Origin: Desulfobaculum sp044987625
GTDB taxonomy: Bacteria > Desulfobacterota > Desulfovibrionia > Desulfovibrionales > Desulfovibrionaceae
NCBI RefSeq assembly: GCF_044987625.1
Contig: NZ_JBJDSB010000001.1
Coordinates: forward strand, 310,001 to 374,000
DNA: 64,000 nucleotides
Direction: 5' to 3'
The translations under genes were made by a program, and so were the position numbers. Below are positions 51,785 through 61,277 of the stretch, piece after piece. The notes below the pieces were generated by a model. That model was not told the origin of the DNA. It did not search any database and worked only from the letters and a program-made list of their open reading frames with translations. Numbering within the stretch: position 1 is the stretch's first letter; each line of letters begins with the position of its first letter.

Positions 51785-52524
51785 TTGCAGGCGTGGACGG
51801 CACGCGGGACGGCTGGGTGGTGGCCTTTGCCGATGGCTGGCCCTGCCCGTCTGTGCCCCGCATGCACCTTGCCGCAACCTTTGCGGAGGTCGTCACGCTC
51901 ACTGCGGACTGTGACGCCGTGGCCGTGGATATGCCCCTTGGCCTGCCTTCACGCGGAGACGTCCGCCTCTGCGACGAGCTGGCGCGCAAGGAACTTGCCG
52001 CACGCTCCGGGCCGGACGTCAAAGCCGGCTCCCGCGTTTTTCTCGCCCCGCCGCGCGAGGCCGTCTATGGGCACGGGGGCAGCCCAAAGAACTTTCAGAC
52101 CCTGCACCGCGAGCACCGCGGCGTTGGCGCGGGGCTTCCCGTCTGGGGCATTGTCCCCAAGCTCATTGAAGCCGACGAAGCCCTCTGCGCCCAGCCCGCC
52201 CTGCAGGACCGCATTGTGGAGTGCCACCCGGAGCTTGCCTTTGCGCGCCTTGCGGGGCAGGTGCTGCCGTCCAAACACGCCGCGCCGGGCGTTATGCAGC
52301 GCATGGCGCTGCTCAGCCGCCACATTGCCGGATTTCACGACATCGCGCTTTCTGGCGCCTTTCGCAGCGCGACGGTCGATGACATACTCGACGCACTCGT
52401 CTGCCTGTCCACTGCCGCCTATCTGGCGACGGAGGCAGACATTTCTTCACCTCAATCGCGCAGGCTCCCTTCCCAAAGCGTCCCGCGCGACGCACGCGGC
52501 CTGCGAATGGAGATCTGGTTCTGA
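51781..52524 (+). CDS. DUF429-family protein
   Basis: 247 residues. The N-terminal GVDGTRDGWVVAFADGWP and VAVDMPLGLPSRGDV are the defining DUF429 motifs, with aspartates set as in RNase H-like folds; SRVFLAPPREAVY and ECHPELAFARLAG follow. The family is predicted to be nuclease-like, but its substrate is not known. The start overlaps the marR stop (ATGA, 51781-51784). The stop overlaps the next start (TGATG), so all three genes are translationally coupled. Confidence 0.88.
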   Translation: MIAGVDGTRDGWVVAFADGWPCPSVPRMHLAATFAEVVTLTADCDAVAVDMPLGLPSRGDVRLCDELARKELAARSGPDVKAGSRVFLAPPREAVYGHGGSPKNFQTLHREHRGVGAGLPVWGIVPKLIEADEALCAQPALQDRIVECHPELAFARLAGQVLPSKHAAPGVMQRMALLSRHIAGFHDIALSGAFRSATVDDILDALVCLSTAAYLATEADISSPQSRRLPSQSVPRDARGLRMEIWF

Positions 52525-53495
52525 TGACCTTTACCGAACTCCTTGAAAAGCTCCCGGTACGGCGCTCCACCATCGCCTACCTGCGGGAGGCCGACACCAT
52601 TCCCGGCTATACGTGGCTGGAGAAACTCCACGGCTACATCTATGGCCGGTGGTGCTATTTTTACATAGGCGTGGGCACGGGCCAGCACCCGCTGACAAAA
52701 CTGGCGCGCCCGCTTGTTTGGCTTATGGACAAGCTCTACCCCCTGCACCCCGAGGAAGGCACCGGCATGTCCGGGCGCTTTTCGTGGGCGGACTCCTACC
52801 ACGGCAAGGCCGTGCCGCTGGATGATGCCGTCAAGCTGGTGCAGGTGGGGCGCGATATTGAAATCCGCGACCTTGAGCACGTCATCCCCTACAACAAGGC
52901 GCGCGACATCGTCCTGCGCAACCCGGACCACATCATCGCCCTTGATTGCCCCTGCCGCGAGCTGCGCGAGAATCCGTGCACGCCCATTGATGTGTGCCTC
53001 ATTGTTGGCGAGCCGTTTGCCAGCTTTATCGCAGAGCACCATCCCAGCAAATCGCGCTGGATAACGCCCGACGAAGCCGTGGACATCCTCAGGGCCGAAG
53101 ACGAGCGCGGGCACGTCCACCATGTGTTCTTTAAGGAAGCCATGCTGGAGCGCTATTACGCCATCTGCAACTGCTGCAGCTGCTGCTGCGGAGCCATGCA
53201 GGCCCAGCGCAACGGCGTTCAGATGCTGTGTTCGTCAGGATTTCTCGCCGCCGTGGACACGGCGGCGTGCGTGGGATGTGGGCTGTGCACCGACTATTGC
53301 CAGTTCAGCGCCCTGTCCGTGGCGGACAAGACCGCCCATGTGGACGCCGAAAAGTGCATGGGCTGCGGCGTCTGCATCAGCAAATGCCCCAAGGACGCCC
53401 TCAGCCTGCACAAGGCGCAAGACAAGCCGGAGCCGCTCAAGATAGAACAGCTGCTTCACGACGCCTCGCGCCACAGTACGCCGCCCGTGCATTAG
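52524..53495 (+). CDS. iron-sulfur protein with C-terminal two-cluster ferredoxin domain
   Basis: A 323-residue protein. The N-terminal 140 residues are uncharacterised and aromatic-rich (YIYGRWCYFYIGVGTG). A middle cysteine region has DCPCRELRENPC and CNCCSCCCGAMQAQ, an unusual dense cluster. The C-terminus holds two [4Fe-4S] motifs, CVGCGLCTDYCQFSAL and CMGCGVCISKCPKDAL. It is cytoplasmic or peripheral and likely passes electrons; no partner enzyme is adjacent. The first base of its ATG is the last of the DUF429 stop. It ends 9 bp from the convergent cheW gene with no terminator between. Confidence 0.88.
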   Translation: MTFTELLEKLPVRRSTIAYLREADTIPGYTWLEKLHGYIYGRWCYFYIGVGTGQHPLTKLARPLVWLMDKLYPLHPEEGTGMSGRFSWADSYHGKAVPLDDAVKLVQVGRDIEIRDLEHVIPYNKARDIVLRNPDHIIALDCPCRELRENPCTPIDVCLIVGEPFASFIAEHHPSKSRWITPDEAVDILRAEDERGHVHHVFFKEAMLERYYAICNCCSCCCGAMQAQRNGVQMLCSSGFLAAVDTAACVGCGLCTDYCQFSALSVADKTAHVDAEKCMGCGVCISKCPKDALSLHKAQDKPEPLKIEQLLHDASRHSTPPVH

Positions 53496-53504
53496 GGCGG
53501 CGCG

Positions 53505-54113
53505 TCACGATTGGGGCGTCTGCGCCTGAGCGCCCTCACCTGCGGATTCAGACTCGGCTGCCGGAGCTTCCAGCGGCCGGGTCTCTTCTTTTTGCGTTGC
53601 CTCGGCCGCGGCCTCCATGGGACCTGTGGCGTCGGCAAGGCGCACCGCCTGCAACTCCTCGGCGGAGAAGACCGTGTCGATATCCAGCAGCATGATGAAC
53701 TGCTCATCCTGCTTGGACATGCCGCTGATGAAATTGGTGTCGATGGTTGTGCCCATGCGCGGCGGCGCCTTGATTTCATCCGGCGTCAGCTCAATAACCT
53801 CGCGCACGGAGTCCGCCAGCGCGCCAAGGATCAGCTCGTCCCCGTCAAGACGCACTTCCATAATGATGATGCAGGTATTCACGGTGTATTCCGTGGCGGA
53901 CATGCCAAACTTCAGGCGCATATCCACCACCGGCACCGCGTTGCCGCGCAGGTTGATAACCCCGCTCAAGAAGTCCGGCGTCCGCGGAATGCGCGTCACC
54001 TCCTGCACTTCCAGCACCTCTCGCACCTTGGAAATGTCCAAGGCGTACAGTTCCCCGGCCAAGACAAAGCTCAGGTACTGGCCCGAAGCCCCCTGTTCCT
54101 GCTGCTGTGCCAT
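53505..54113 (-). CDS. cheW: CheW-type chemotaxis coupling protein
   Basis: 202 residues. Residues 10-160 form a CheW domain: QYLSFVLAGELYALDISKVRE-type start, TRIPRTPDFLSGVINLRG, and VPVVDMRLKFGM, with NTCIIIMEV and ALADSVREVIEL. Residues about 165-202 are an acidic, Ala/Glu-rich tail not needed for the fold. It bridges chemoreceptors and CheA. No other chemotaxis gene is near. ATG 54113 has GGAGG at 54125-54121. The glycogen phosphorylase gene ends 50 bp upstream on the same strand. Confidence 0.92.
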   Translation of the reverse strand: MAQQQEQGASGQYLSFVLAGELYALDISKVREVLEVQEVTRIPRTPDFLSGVINLRGNAVPVVDMRLKFGMSATEYTVNTCIIIMEVRLDGDELILGALADSVREVIELTPDEIKAPPRMGTTIDTNFISGMSKQDEQFIMLLDIDTVFSAEELQAVRLADATGPMEAAAEATQKEETRPLEAPAAESESAGEGAQAQTPQS

Positions 54114-54163
54114 ACAACCCCCTCCGGCGGCTGTCGCCGCCAAGTCACGGTTCGTCTCAACCG

Positions 54164-56668
54164 TTAACGCCGCTTGCCATTTTGCACGGGCTGGGCGTGC
54201 CAAATTTCCTCTGCGTACTGGCGGATGGTTCTATCACTGGAAAAGTGCCCCATGCCCGCCGCGTTGAGGATAGACCGCCGGGTCCACTCCTCCCGGTCCA
54301 TGTACAACTCCGCCACACGGGTTTGCGCGTCGATGTAGGAGCGGTAGTCCGCCATCACCATGTACTTGTCGCCATTCTCCAGCCACGAGTCCGTAATGGG
54401 CCGGAAGATGTCCTTCTCACGCGGGGAGAAGAAGCCATCGCGAATCATGTTCACGGCCTCGCGTAGCTGGGAATCCTCTTCATAGTATCGTCTGGGAGTA
54501 TACCCTTTTTCCACCAACGCGGCGACCTCTGGCGTATGCATGCCGAATATGAAGAACAAGTCCTCGCCAATCTCCTGCGCCATCTCCACGGTGGCCCCGT
54601 CCATGGTGCCGATGGTCAGCGCGCCATTGAGGGCAAACTTCATATTACCCGTGCCCGACGCCTCGGTCCCGGCAGTGGATATCTGCTCGGACAAATCCGT
54701 AGCCGGAATAATCTTTTCCGCGTTGGAGACGCAGTAGTTCGGCACAAACCCCACCCGCAGCAGGGAGTTGGTGTCCGGGTCGCTATTCACCACCGCTCCC
54801 ACCGCGTGGATGAGGCGGATGGTCAGCTTGGCCATGGTGTACGACGGGGCCGCCTTGCCACCAAAGATGACCATGCGCGGCACGCATCCCAGCGGGCACA
54901 CGTTGGGCGGCGTCTTTTTCAGCGTGTTGTACAGCGTAATGACGTGCAGCACGTTGAGCAGTTGGCGCTTGTATTCGTGGATGCGCTTCACGTGCACGTC
55001 AAACAGAAACTCCGGCGGCGCCAGCACCCGCGCACGCGGCAGCATATAGCGCGACAGGCGCTCCTTGTTCCGCTGCTTCACCTCGTGCCAGCGGCGGCGG
55101 AATTCCGCGTCCTCGGCAAGGGGTTTGAGCTTCACCAGCTTTCCAAGGTTGGTCACCCAGTCCGGACCAATGGCCTCGGTAATGAGCGCCGACATGTCCG
55201 GGTTGGCCTGCCGCACCCAGCGGCGCGGCGTCACGCCGTTGGTCATGTTCACAAAACGCCGTGGGAACAGCCGGTAAAAGTCCTTAAACACGCGCGTACG
55301 CAGCAGGTCCGTATGCAGGGCGCTCACGCCGTTGACCTTGTGGCTGCCCACAAGGGCCAAGTGCGCCATCCGCACCCGCCGGCCATGCTGTTCGTCAATG
55401 AGCGACATCCGCTCCAGCATGTCGTCATCGCCCGGATATTGGATGCGCACGGTTTCCAGGAAACGCGCGTTAATCTCGTAGATGATTTCCATATGCCGGG
55501 GCAGCACGCGCTCCAGCGTTTCCACCGGCCAGTGCTCAAGCGCCTCGGGCAGCAAGGTATGGTTGGTGTACGAGAACGTACTCACGCACACGCGCCACGC
55601 CTCGTCCCAGTCCAACCCTTCCTCATCCACCAGCACACGCATCATCTCCGGAATGGCAATGGCGGGGTGGGTGTCGTTCAACTGCACGGCAACCCGGTGC
55701 GGCATGGCCGCAATGCCGCCCTCCTGCTTGCGCGAGCGCCGCACGATGTCCTTGATCGTCGCGGCCACAAAGAAATACTGCTGCTTCAGCCGCAGCACCT
55801 GCCCCTCAACGCGCGAGTCGTCGGGGTAGAGCACCTTGGAGATATTTTCGCTGACGGCCTTGTCCTGCACGGAGCCAATGTAGTCGCCCGCCTGAAAGTC
55901 CTCCAAGCCAAACTCGCGGCTGGCCTTGGCCGCCCACAGGCGCATGTTGATGACCACACCGTTCTTGTACCCCGGCACCAGCATATCGCACGCCACGGCC
56001 AGCACATGCTCTGCGCCCACCCACACGCGCTGCTCATGCCCCTGCTCGTCCGTCAGCACGCGCACGTAGCCGCCAAACTGCACCGGATACAAGAACTCCT
56101 CCCGCTCGAATATCCACGGACTGCCAAAGCGCATCCAGTTGTCCGGGCGCTCCACTTGCCGCCCGTTTTCAATCAACTGCCAAAAGATGCCAAATTCGTA
56201 GCGGATGCCGTAGCCGTACGCCGCGTAGCCCTTGGTCGCCAGCGAATCCATAAAGCATGAGGCCAGCCGCCCAAGACCGCCGTTGCCAAGCCCGGCGTCC
56301 CACTCCATTTCTTCCAGTTCTTCCATGCTCAGGCCGTAGTCATCGGCCACAGCCTTGGCCTCGTCCTCCAGCCCCAAGCACAGAATCGTATTCTTCAGCG
56401 ACCGGCCCACCAAAAATTCCAGCGACAAATAGTACACACGCTTGGCGTCGCTCTCATAGTAGGCCCGCTGGGTTGCAATCCACTGCTCGGCAAGGCGCTC
56501 GCGCAGCGCAAAAGCCATCCCCTTATACACATCTCGCGAATTGGCGCGGTCCGCATCGGCTCCGGTGTAGCAGACGATATAGCGGCGCACGGCCTCCCGC
56601 AGGTCAAACGAACCCTTCTCGGGTGCCCGATTGCTCCCCGGCTGGTCCTGTGGCTGCTTCAAGCTCAT
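54164..56668 (-). CDS. glgP: glycogen/starch phosphorylase
   Basis: 834 residues, the usual length. The enzyme releases glucose 1-phosphate from glycogen. The N-terminal YYLSLEFLVGRSL, DAGLGNGGLGRLASCFMDS, QLNDTHPAIAIPE and KRIHEYKRQLLN are classic. The PLP lysine lies in EASGTGNMKFALNGALTIG, and GTMDGATVEM follows. ATG 56668 is chosen for GGAGG four bases upstream; ATG 56701 lacks a site at normal spacing. It indicates glycogen storage, known in Desulfovibrio. It is followed by cheW after 50 bp. Confidence 0.97.
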   Translation of the reverse strand: MSLKQPQDQPGSNRAPEKGSFDLREAVRRYIVCYTGADADRANSRDVYKGMAFALRERLAEQWIATQRAYYESDAKRVYYLSLEFLVGRSLKNTILCLGLEDEAKAVADDYGLSMEELEEMEWDAGLGNGGLGRLASCFMDSLATKGYAAYGYGIRYEFGIFWQLIENGRQVERPDNWMRFGSPWIFEREEFLYPVQFGGYVRVLTDEQGHEQRVWVGAEHVLAVACDMLVPGYKNGVVINMRLWAAKASREFGLEDFQAGDYIGSVQDKAVSENISKVLYPDDSRVEGQVLRLKQQYFFVAATIKDIVRRSRKQEGGIAAMPHRVAVQLNDTHPAIAIPEMMRVLVDEEGLDWDEAWRVCVSTFSYTNHTLLPEALEHWPVETLERVLPRHMEIIYEINARFLETVRIQYPGDDDMLERMSLIDEQHGRRVRMAHLALVGSHKVNGVSALHTDLLRTRVFKDFYRLFPRRFVNMTNGVTPRRWVRQANPDMSALITEAIGPDWVTNLGKLVKLKPLAEDAEFRRRWHEVKQRNKERLSRYMLPRARVLAPPEFLFDVHVKRIHEYKRQLLNVLHVITLYNTLKKTPPNVCPLGCVPRMVIFGGKAAPSYTMAKLTIRLIHAVGAVVNSDPDTNSLLRVGFVPNYCVSNAEKIIPATDLSEQISTAGTEASGTGNMKFALNGALTIGTMDGATVEMAQEIGEDLFFIFGMHTPEVAALVEKGYTPRRYYEEDSQLREAVNMIRDGFFSPREKDIFRPITDSWLENGDKYMVMADYRSYIDAQTRVAELYMDREEWTRRSILNAAGMGHFSSDRTIRQYAEEIWHAQPVQNGKRR

Positions 56669-56908
56669 AGTGCCTCCACTGGCGGTGTACGGTTGTTTCA
56701 TAAACAGGTTCCCACTCTCCTTTGTGCACCGCCGTGCGAACTTCTGCAACCCCTCCGCCGCGTTTTCCCCTCTTCCCCGCGTCGAATTCACGGCCCCCGC
56801 TTCCGTGCCTGCCAGCCCACTCACACGCCGCTACTGCGCCCCCGCCCTGCGTAGCGCCCCGGACCTGCTGTCGTGTCTGCCGCCACCTTCCCCCCCGGAC
56901 TTTCAGCA

Positions 56909-56942
56909 TAAAAAAGCGCCGCCGGAATATTCCGGCGGCGCT
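56909..56942 (-). terminator. intrinsic terminator of the lipoprotein gene
   Basis: On the minus strand a 12-bp stem (56942-56931 with 56926-56915, loop ATAT) is followed by TTTTTT. The remaining 56669-56974 holds no gene. Confidence 0.9.
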
Positions 56943-56974
56943 CAAAAAGGCCACAACGCTCTGTGCAGAGGCGC

Positions 56975-57535
56975 TTACCCGTGCAGAGTCTCGTGGATGT
57001 CGGCCATCACCGAAGACAGCATATCCACAAGCGCGGACGACGCCATTTCCTCAATGGTCCCCCGCGTCGGCAGGTCCTGACGGTCCCACTGGCCAGCATA
57101 GGTTTTATCAAGGACGACTTCCTTGCCGCGCTGGACCACCACATGGAGCGTCATCTGCATCGTATGGTGCACGCCGTCCACGTCCAGCACCGCGCGCAGC
57201 ACCTCGCCACCAATGTTCACCTCCGGCGCAAAGGGCGAGTCCGGGGCGTCCTGCGTCACCGTAAAGCTGCGTGCTTCAAGCTCGTCGCACAGCGCCTGCG
57301 TCACCCACTTGGCCACGTCCTTGTCGGTTTCCAGCGCCTTGCCGTCCTTCACAACAAAGGCGGGCGTGGGACGTGCGTCCTCAAAGCCATGCAGGCCCAC
57401 AACGCCATCGCATTTCGGGCTCCAGCGGTCGGCATCGTACCCAAGGCGTACCGGGCCACTGCCCGCGCATCCCGCAAGCAGAAGCATCGCCGCAACGGTC
57501 ACAAGCGCGCTCAAACGCGCGAGTCGATTCCACAT
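56975..57535 (-). CDS. YajG-like lipoprotein of unknown function
   Basis: 186 residues. A lipoprotein signal covers residues 1-22 (LVTVAAMLLLAGCAGSG, lipobox LAGC). The mature domain contains VTQALCDELEARSFTVTQ, GGEVLRAVLDVDGVHHTM and KTYAGQWDRQDLP, a pattern like YajG/LpoB-type small envelope lipoproteins. ATG 57535 is the only reasonable start. The gene is divergent from the YkgJ-type gene (131 bp apart). Role unknown. Confidence 0.75.
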   Translation of the reverse strand: MWNRLARLSALVTVAAMLLLAGCAGSGPVRLGYDADRWSPKCDGVVGLHGFEDARPTPAFVVKDGKALETDKDVAKWVTQALCDELEARSFTVTQDAPDSPFAPEVNIGGEVLRAVLDVDGVHHTMQMTLHVVVQRGKEVVLDKTYAGQWDRQDLPTRGTIEEMASSALVDMLSSVMADIHETLHG

Positions 57536-57666
57536 ATGTCTATCTCCGTATTTTCAGGTTTGCCGCAGGCTAGCCAAGTGCCCGCCGAAGAGCAACCCCG
57601 CACCTTGCTTGACATCGCCGTCACAGCGTGGGATTCCCCCATGCAACAGCCAAACTGGAGAATGCA

Positions 57667-58437
57667 ATGTCCGATCTTGATGCAACTCAGCAATTTCTCG
57701 AAAGTCTTCCGGAACTCAAAAAAGGGCAACGGTTCTCCTTTGCCTGCCATCCCGGCGTCCCCTGCTTCAACGCCTGTTGCAGCGACCTGAACCTGATGCT
57801 CACCCCCTATGACGTTCTGCGTCTGCGCACCGCCCTCGGCCTCAGCAGTCAGGAATTCATTCAGGATTACACCGTCTTTACCATGGCCGCCGACACCGGC
57901 TTCCCCCTCTTCCGCCTGCGTATGTGTGACGACTCCCGCAAGAGCTGTCCCTTCGTGCGCCCCGAAGGCTGTTCCATCTACCCGGACCGCCCCGGCGCGT
58001 GCCGCACCTATCCCCTCGGACGGGCGACCCGCATCGGCGACGACGGCTCCATCTCCGAACGCTTCTTCATCGTTCGCGAGCCGCATTGCAAAGGCTTTCA
58101 GGAAGAACAAAACTGGGTCTCCGGCGAATGGCTCAGCGACCAAGGGCTCGTCACCTACAACGAGAACAACGACCGCTACATGCAGCTCCTCGCCCGCCAA
58201 AAGGACAAAGCCGAGCCCATTCAGGCCGGGCAAAGCAATATGGTCGCCCTCGCCCTCTATCAGCAGGACAACTTTCTGCGCTTCATCTCCGATACCGGCC
58301 TCCTCGGACGCCTTGATATGGACGACGAACGCAAACAGGCCATCCTCACCGACGAGGAAGCACGCCTGCACTTTGCCATAGACTGGCTGGAACTCGTCCT
58401 CTTCGGTGAAAACGACTCCCTGAAGGTGCTCCGCTAA
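57667..58437 (+). CDS. YkgJ-family cysteine cluster protein
   Basis: 256 residues. Cysteine pattern FACHPGVPCFNACCSDL, CDDSRKSCPFV and GCSIYPDRPGACRTYPL is the YkgJ (CxxxxCC) zinc/iron cluster signature. The C-terminal half is unassigned. The biochemical function of the family is unknown. ATG 57667 is chosen for GGAG upstream (57657-57660); the frame is open earlier without a site. The last base of its TAA is the first base of the next ATG, so it is translated together with hldE2. Confidence 0.85.
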   Translation: MSDLDATQQFLESLPELKKGQRFSFACHPGVPCFNACCSDLNLMLTPYDVLRLRTALGLSSQEFIQDYTVFTMAADTGFPLFRLRMCDDSRKSCPFVRPEGCSIYPDRPGACRTYPLGRATRIGDDGSISERFFIVREPHCKGFQEEQNWVSGEWLSDQGLVTYNENNDRYMQLLARQKDKAEPIQAGQSNMVALALYQQDNFLRFISDTGLLGRLDMDDERKQAILTDEEARLHFAIDWLELVLFGENDSLKVLR

Positions 58438-58943
58438 TGATTCGCGCCGTCACCCCCGTCACCAGCAAAATTCTCGCCCGCGACAGCGTGCAGGACGCCC
58501 TGCGCCCCCTGCATGATACCGCAAGCATCGTCTTCACCAACGGCTGCTTTGACATTCTGCACGCCGGGCACGCCGACCTGCTGGCACGCGCACGCGCTCA
58601 CGGCGATATTCTCGTCATAGGCGTCAATGCCGACGAATCCATCCAGCGCCTCAAAGGCCCAACGCGCCCCCTCAACGCCCTCCAAGACCGACTCTTCGTC
58701 CTCGCCTCACTCGAATGCGTGGACTACGTCGTGCCCTTCACAGAGGATACGCCCTACACCCTCATTCAGGACGTGCAACCCAATATCCTCATCAAAGGCG
58801 GCGACTGGAGCGTAGAAAACATCGTCGGACGCGATATCGTCGAAGCTACAGGCGGCACCGTCCTCTCCCTGCCCCTCAAACCCGGATTCTCCACCACAGG
58901 ACTCATCAAAAAAGTCCTCACCACCTGCACCGACGAAGCCTAA
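58437..58943 (+). CDS. hldE2: D-glycero-beta-D-manno-heptose 1-phosphate adenylyltransferase
   Basis: A 168-residue nucleotidyltransferase. FTNGCFDILHAGHADLLARA carries the HxGH motif, and VIGVNADESIQRLKGPTRPLN, ILIKGGDWSVENIVG and GFSTTGLI complete the RfaE domain II pattern. It makes ADP-heptose for the LPS inner core. It stands alone, without the kinase domain of bifunctional HldE. The start overlaps the YkgJ-type gene by one base. A bidirectional terminator follows. Confidence 0.93.
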   Translation: MIRAVTPVTSKILARDSVQDALRPLHDTASIVFTNGCFDILHAGHADLLARARAHGDILVIGVNADESIQRLKGPTRPLNALQDRLFVLASLECVDYVVPFTEDTPYTLIQDVQPNILIKGGDWSVENIVGRDIVEATGGTVLSLPLKPGFSTTGLIKKVLTTCTDEA

Positions 58944-58963
58944 AGGGCGCCACAACCTGCATA

Positions 58964-58997
58964 CAAAAAGGCCGAAGCGAAAGCTTCGGCCTTTTTG
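58964..58997 (+). terminator. intrinsic terminator after hldE2
   Basis: A 15-bp stem including the A and T tracts (58964-58978 with 58983-58997) closes on a GAAA tetraloop; it can act on both strands. Confidence 0.93.
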
Positions 58998-59028
58998 TTA
59001 GCGGGAGAGGCAGGCAAAGAGGAAGAGT

Positions 59029-59409
59029 GCCTCCGGCTGCTCAAGGGTATGATACCCTTGAGAATCCCCAGGATTATTTGAACGGAAGCCGTTCAAATAA
59101 TTTGGGTTTGGTAGGTAGAAATGAGGTTGGAGTGATTGGCGAGGCCTGGCGAAGGGGATGATATGGGAGAAAGGGAGAATTCGCAGAAGCACGCGGGGCA
59201 GCTTGCCCCACAGGGCCCCACGTCCCCCATCTTCCCCACAACAGGGATCCTCACCGCTCTTCTCACTCCACCAACGCCCACCCCCCAAAAAATCTCCCCA
59301 TCCACACGAACGGGAGCCACACAGGGGTGACGACTGTCCCAGACAAAAGCACCCGGCCTGTGCGCACATGGGATTTTTAAGGGCCCACGGCCCTTAAACC
59401 TGCGGAGCA
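59029..59409 (+). repeat. structured intergenic element, copy 6 (long form)
   Basis: The left end GCCTCCGGCTG is at 59029-59039. Hairpin I is at 59040-59062 (CTCAAGGGTAT / ATACCCTTGAG). Hairpin II is at 59073-59101 with new arms ATTATTTGAACGG / CCGTTCAAATAAT but the same AAG loop. Hairpin III is at 59376-59398 with arms TTTAAGGGCC / GGCCCTTAAA. The tail CCTGCGGAGCA is at 59399-59409. The spacer between II and III is about 85 bp longer than in other copies. Compensatory changes in II and III are the clearest sign that pairing is maintained. Confidence 0.85.
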
Positions 59410-59470
59410 CACTCTTCTCTTCGCCTCCTCTTCTTCTGTCCGCCCTACGCCAACGCCACAGCGCATGTCC

Positions 59471-59504
59471 AAAAAAAGGCCCGCTACGATGAGCGGGCCT
59501 TTTT
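59471..59504 (-). terminator. intrinsic terminator of dnaA
   Basis: A stem of GGCCCGCT-type arms plus flanking A/T tracts (59473-59485 with 59492-59504, loop ACGATG). On the minus strand it ends in seven T; it is symmetric enough to act both ways. Confidence 0.88.
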
Positions 59505-59531
59505 GGTGGCGTTGTTGGACGGGGGTGGTGT

Positions 59532-61070
59532 TTAGAACGACTTGATGCGTTCCACCACGGTGTCGAGCTGCCGTCCGAGGGGGGTCTGGAGGGAGATTTC
59601 ACGTTCCACGTTGGTGATGCCCTTGAGAACGGTGGAGTGGCGGCGGTTGAACTGGCTGCCAATCTGCTTCAGACCGAGGTCGGTGTACTTCCTTGCGAGG
59701 AAGAAGGCGGTGTTTCGTGCCATGACGATATTCCGCTTACGGCTCTTGGAGGCGAGCTGCTCGTTGGTGAGGTCGAAGCTGGAGCAGATGTACTTAACGA
59801 TCTTCTGAAGCCCAATGGAGCGGGAGTCGTTGGTGACCGTGTAGTTCTGCAGCACTTCGGCGGCGAGGTCCATGGTGATGTGCTCACCGAGGAGCCGGGC
59901 TTTGAGCACGAGGTTCTGAATACAGCTTTCGATCTGTCGCACGTCGTCGCGGAGGTTATCCGCGAGGTATTCGGACACGTCTCCGGGGAGCACGACCTGA
60001 TGCAGGCGGGCTTTGGAGTCGAGAATACGGCGACGGGTGTCGAAGTCGGGGGCGTCGATGGTTGCGAGGAACCCGGCGCACATACGCGAGGCCAACTGCG
60101 AGTCCACGTCCTTCAACTCACGGGGGAGGAAGGAGCTGGACATGACGACTTTACAGCCGCGGTTTTCGAGGGCGTTGAGGGTAGCGAGCATTTCATCCTG
60201 CGCCACCTGACGGCCCTGCAGAAAGTGGACGTCTTCGAGCAGGAGGACGTCGAGGCTGTCGCGATACTGGTTCTTAAAGCGTTCGACTTCCTTGGCCTTG
60301 ATGGCAAGGATGAGCTGTCTGGTGAACTCTTCGGCGGTGGCGTAGCCAATGCGCACGTTGTCGCGATTGGAGTGTCCGGCGACCTGCGAGCCGATGGCGT
60401 GAAGCAGGTGCGTTTTGCCGAGGCCGGGGCCGGAGTTCAGGAACAGCTGATGCGTGGCCAGCTGATCGCGGCAAATGCCGCTGGCGGCGGCAAAGGCCAA
60501 CTGATTACAGGGACCGACGATAAAATCATTGAACTGAAAGCGCCAGTTGCTGAAACTGACGGGTTTGGGCGCGGCCGGGGTGAGATTGGGCAGGCCAATC
60601 TGCACGGGGCGAGCGGGCGCCTTTCGCGGGGTCCTCTGCGGGGCCTGCGGCTCTGCATGCTGCTGCGGCTGCTGGGACGGCTGAGGCTGCGCGTGCTTTG
60701 GTTCCGGCTGCGACTGGGCGGCGGACACGGCGGCGGCCACGGTTGTGGCAGCGGCTTCGGAGGGCGCGCCTCTGGACGTCATGACGGGTCGCACGCCACT
60801 ATGCTCGACGATGTCGCGATTCTTTCGGCGGTCCCTCTGGCGCACCTTGATGTCCACTTTAGGTCGTCTTCCGAGGACCTGAGTGGCGGCGTCTGCGATG
60901 ACGTCGGTCAGCCTGTCCCCAATCCAGGAGGCCACGAAGCTGTTGGGCGCCAGCAACGTCAGAACACGATCGGAGACCTCGGCTTCAAGGGGTTTAATCC
61001 ATACCTTGAACGTGCCGGGTCCGGTCGTTTTAGCGAGTATATCAGTTATTTGAGCCCAAGCTTCAGACAT
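59532..61070 (-). CDS. dnaA: chromosomal replication initiator protein DnaA
   Basis: 512 residues. Domain I (residues 1-80), a Gln/Pro/Ala-rich linker (about 100-170), the AAA+ domain with Walker A GPGLGKTH and Walker B LLLEDVHFLQG, and the DNA-binding domain IV with NRRHSTVLKGI. Both Walker B (ED instead of DD) and the domain IV signature (RRHSTVLKG) deviate slightly from the E. coli form. ATG 61070 gives the usual MSEAWAQI start. It is not next to dnaN or gyrB here but follows the ruvAB-thyX region. A terminator follows. Confidence 0.96.
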   Translation of the reverse strand: MSEAWAQITDILAKTTGPGTFKVWIKPLEAEVSDRVLTLLAPNSFVASWIGDRLTDVIADAATQVLGRRPKVDIKVRQRDRRKNRDIVEHSGVRPVMTSRGAPSEAAATTVAAAVSAAQSQPEPKHAQPQPSQQPQQHAEPQAPQRTPRKAPARPVQIGLPNLTPAAPKPVSFSNWRFQFNDFIVGPCNQLAFAAASGICRDQLATHQLFLNSGPGLGKTHLLHAIGSQVAGHSNRDNVRIGYATAEEFTRQLILAIKAKEVERFKNQYRDSLDVLLLEDVHFLQGRQVAQDEMLATLNALENRGCKVVMSSSFLPRELKDVDSQLASRMCAGFLATIDAPDFDTRRRILDSKARLHQVVLPGDVSEYLADNLRDDVRQIESCIQNLVLKARLLGEHITMDLAAEVLQNYTVTNDSRSIGLQKIVKYICSSFDLTNEQLASKSRKRNIVMARNTAFFLARKYTDLGLKQIGSQFNRRHSTVLKGITNVEREISLQTPLGRQLDTVVERIKSF

Positions 61071-61112
61071 GAACTGTGTCCTAGTCAGGTTTCGAGAAAA
61101 CGGCAACGAGTG

Positions 61113-61140
61113 ATACTATCGCGTTGCACTTGAGTGACAA
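61113..61140 (-). promoter_or_regulatory. candidate sigma-70 promoter of dnaA
   Basis: On the minus strand TTGTCA (61140-61135), a 16-base spacer and TAGTAT (61118-61113). It predicts a leader of about 35 nt. Confidence 0.5.
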
Positions 61141-61277
61141 CGCATGTTCTCCCCACGTACTGCCTCTTCCAAGTTGCCGTTTATATTCACAAATTTTGAA
61201 ATCCACCAGAATCGGCCGTTTTCAGCCACCTCTTTTGAGGTGGCGCGGATAAAGGACCGAGAGATGACTTCACTTTT

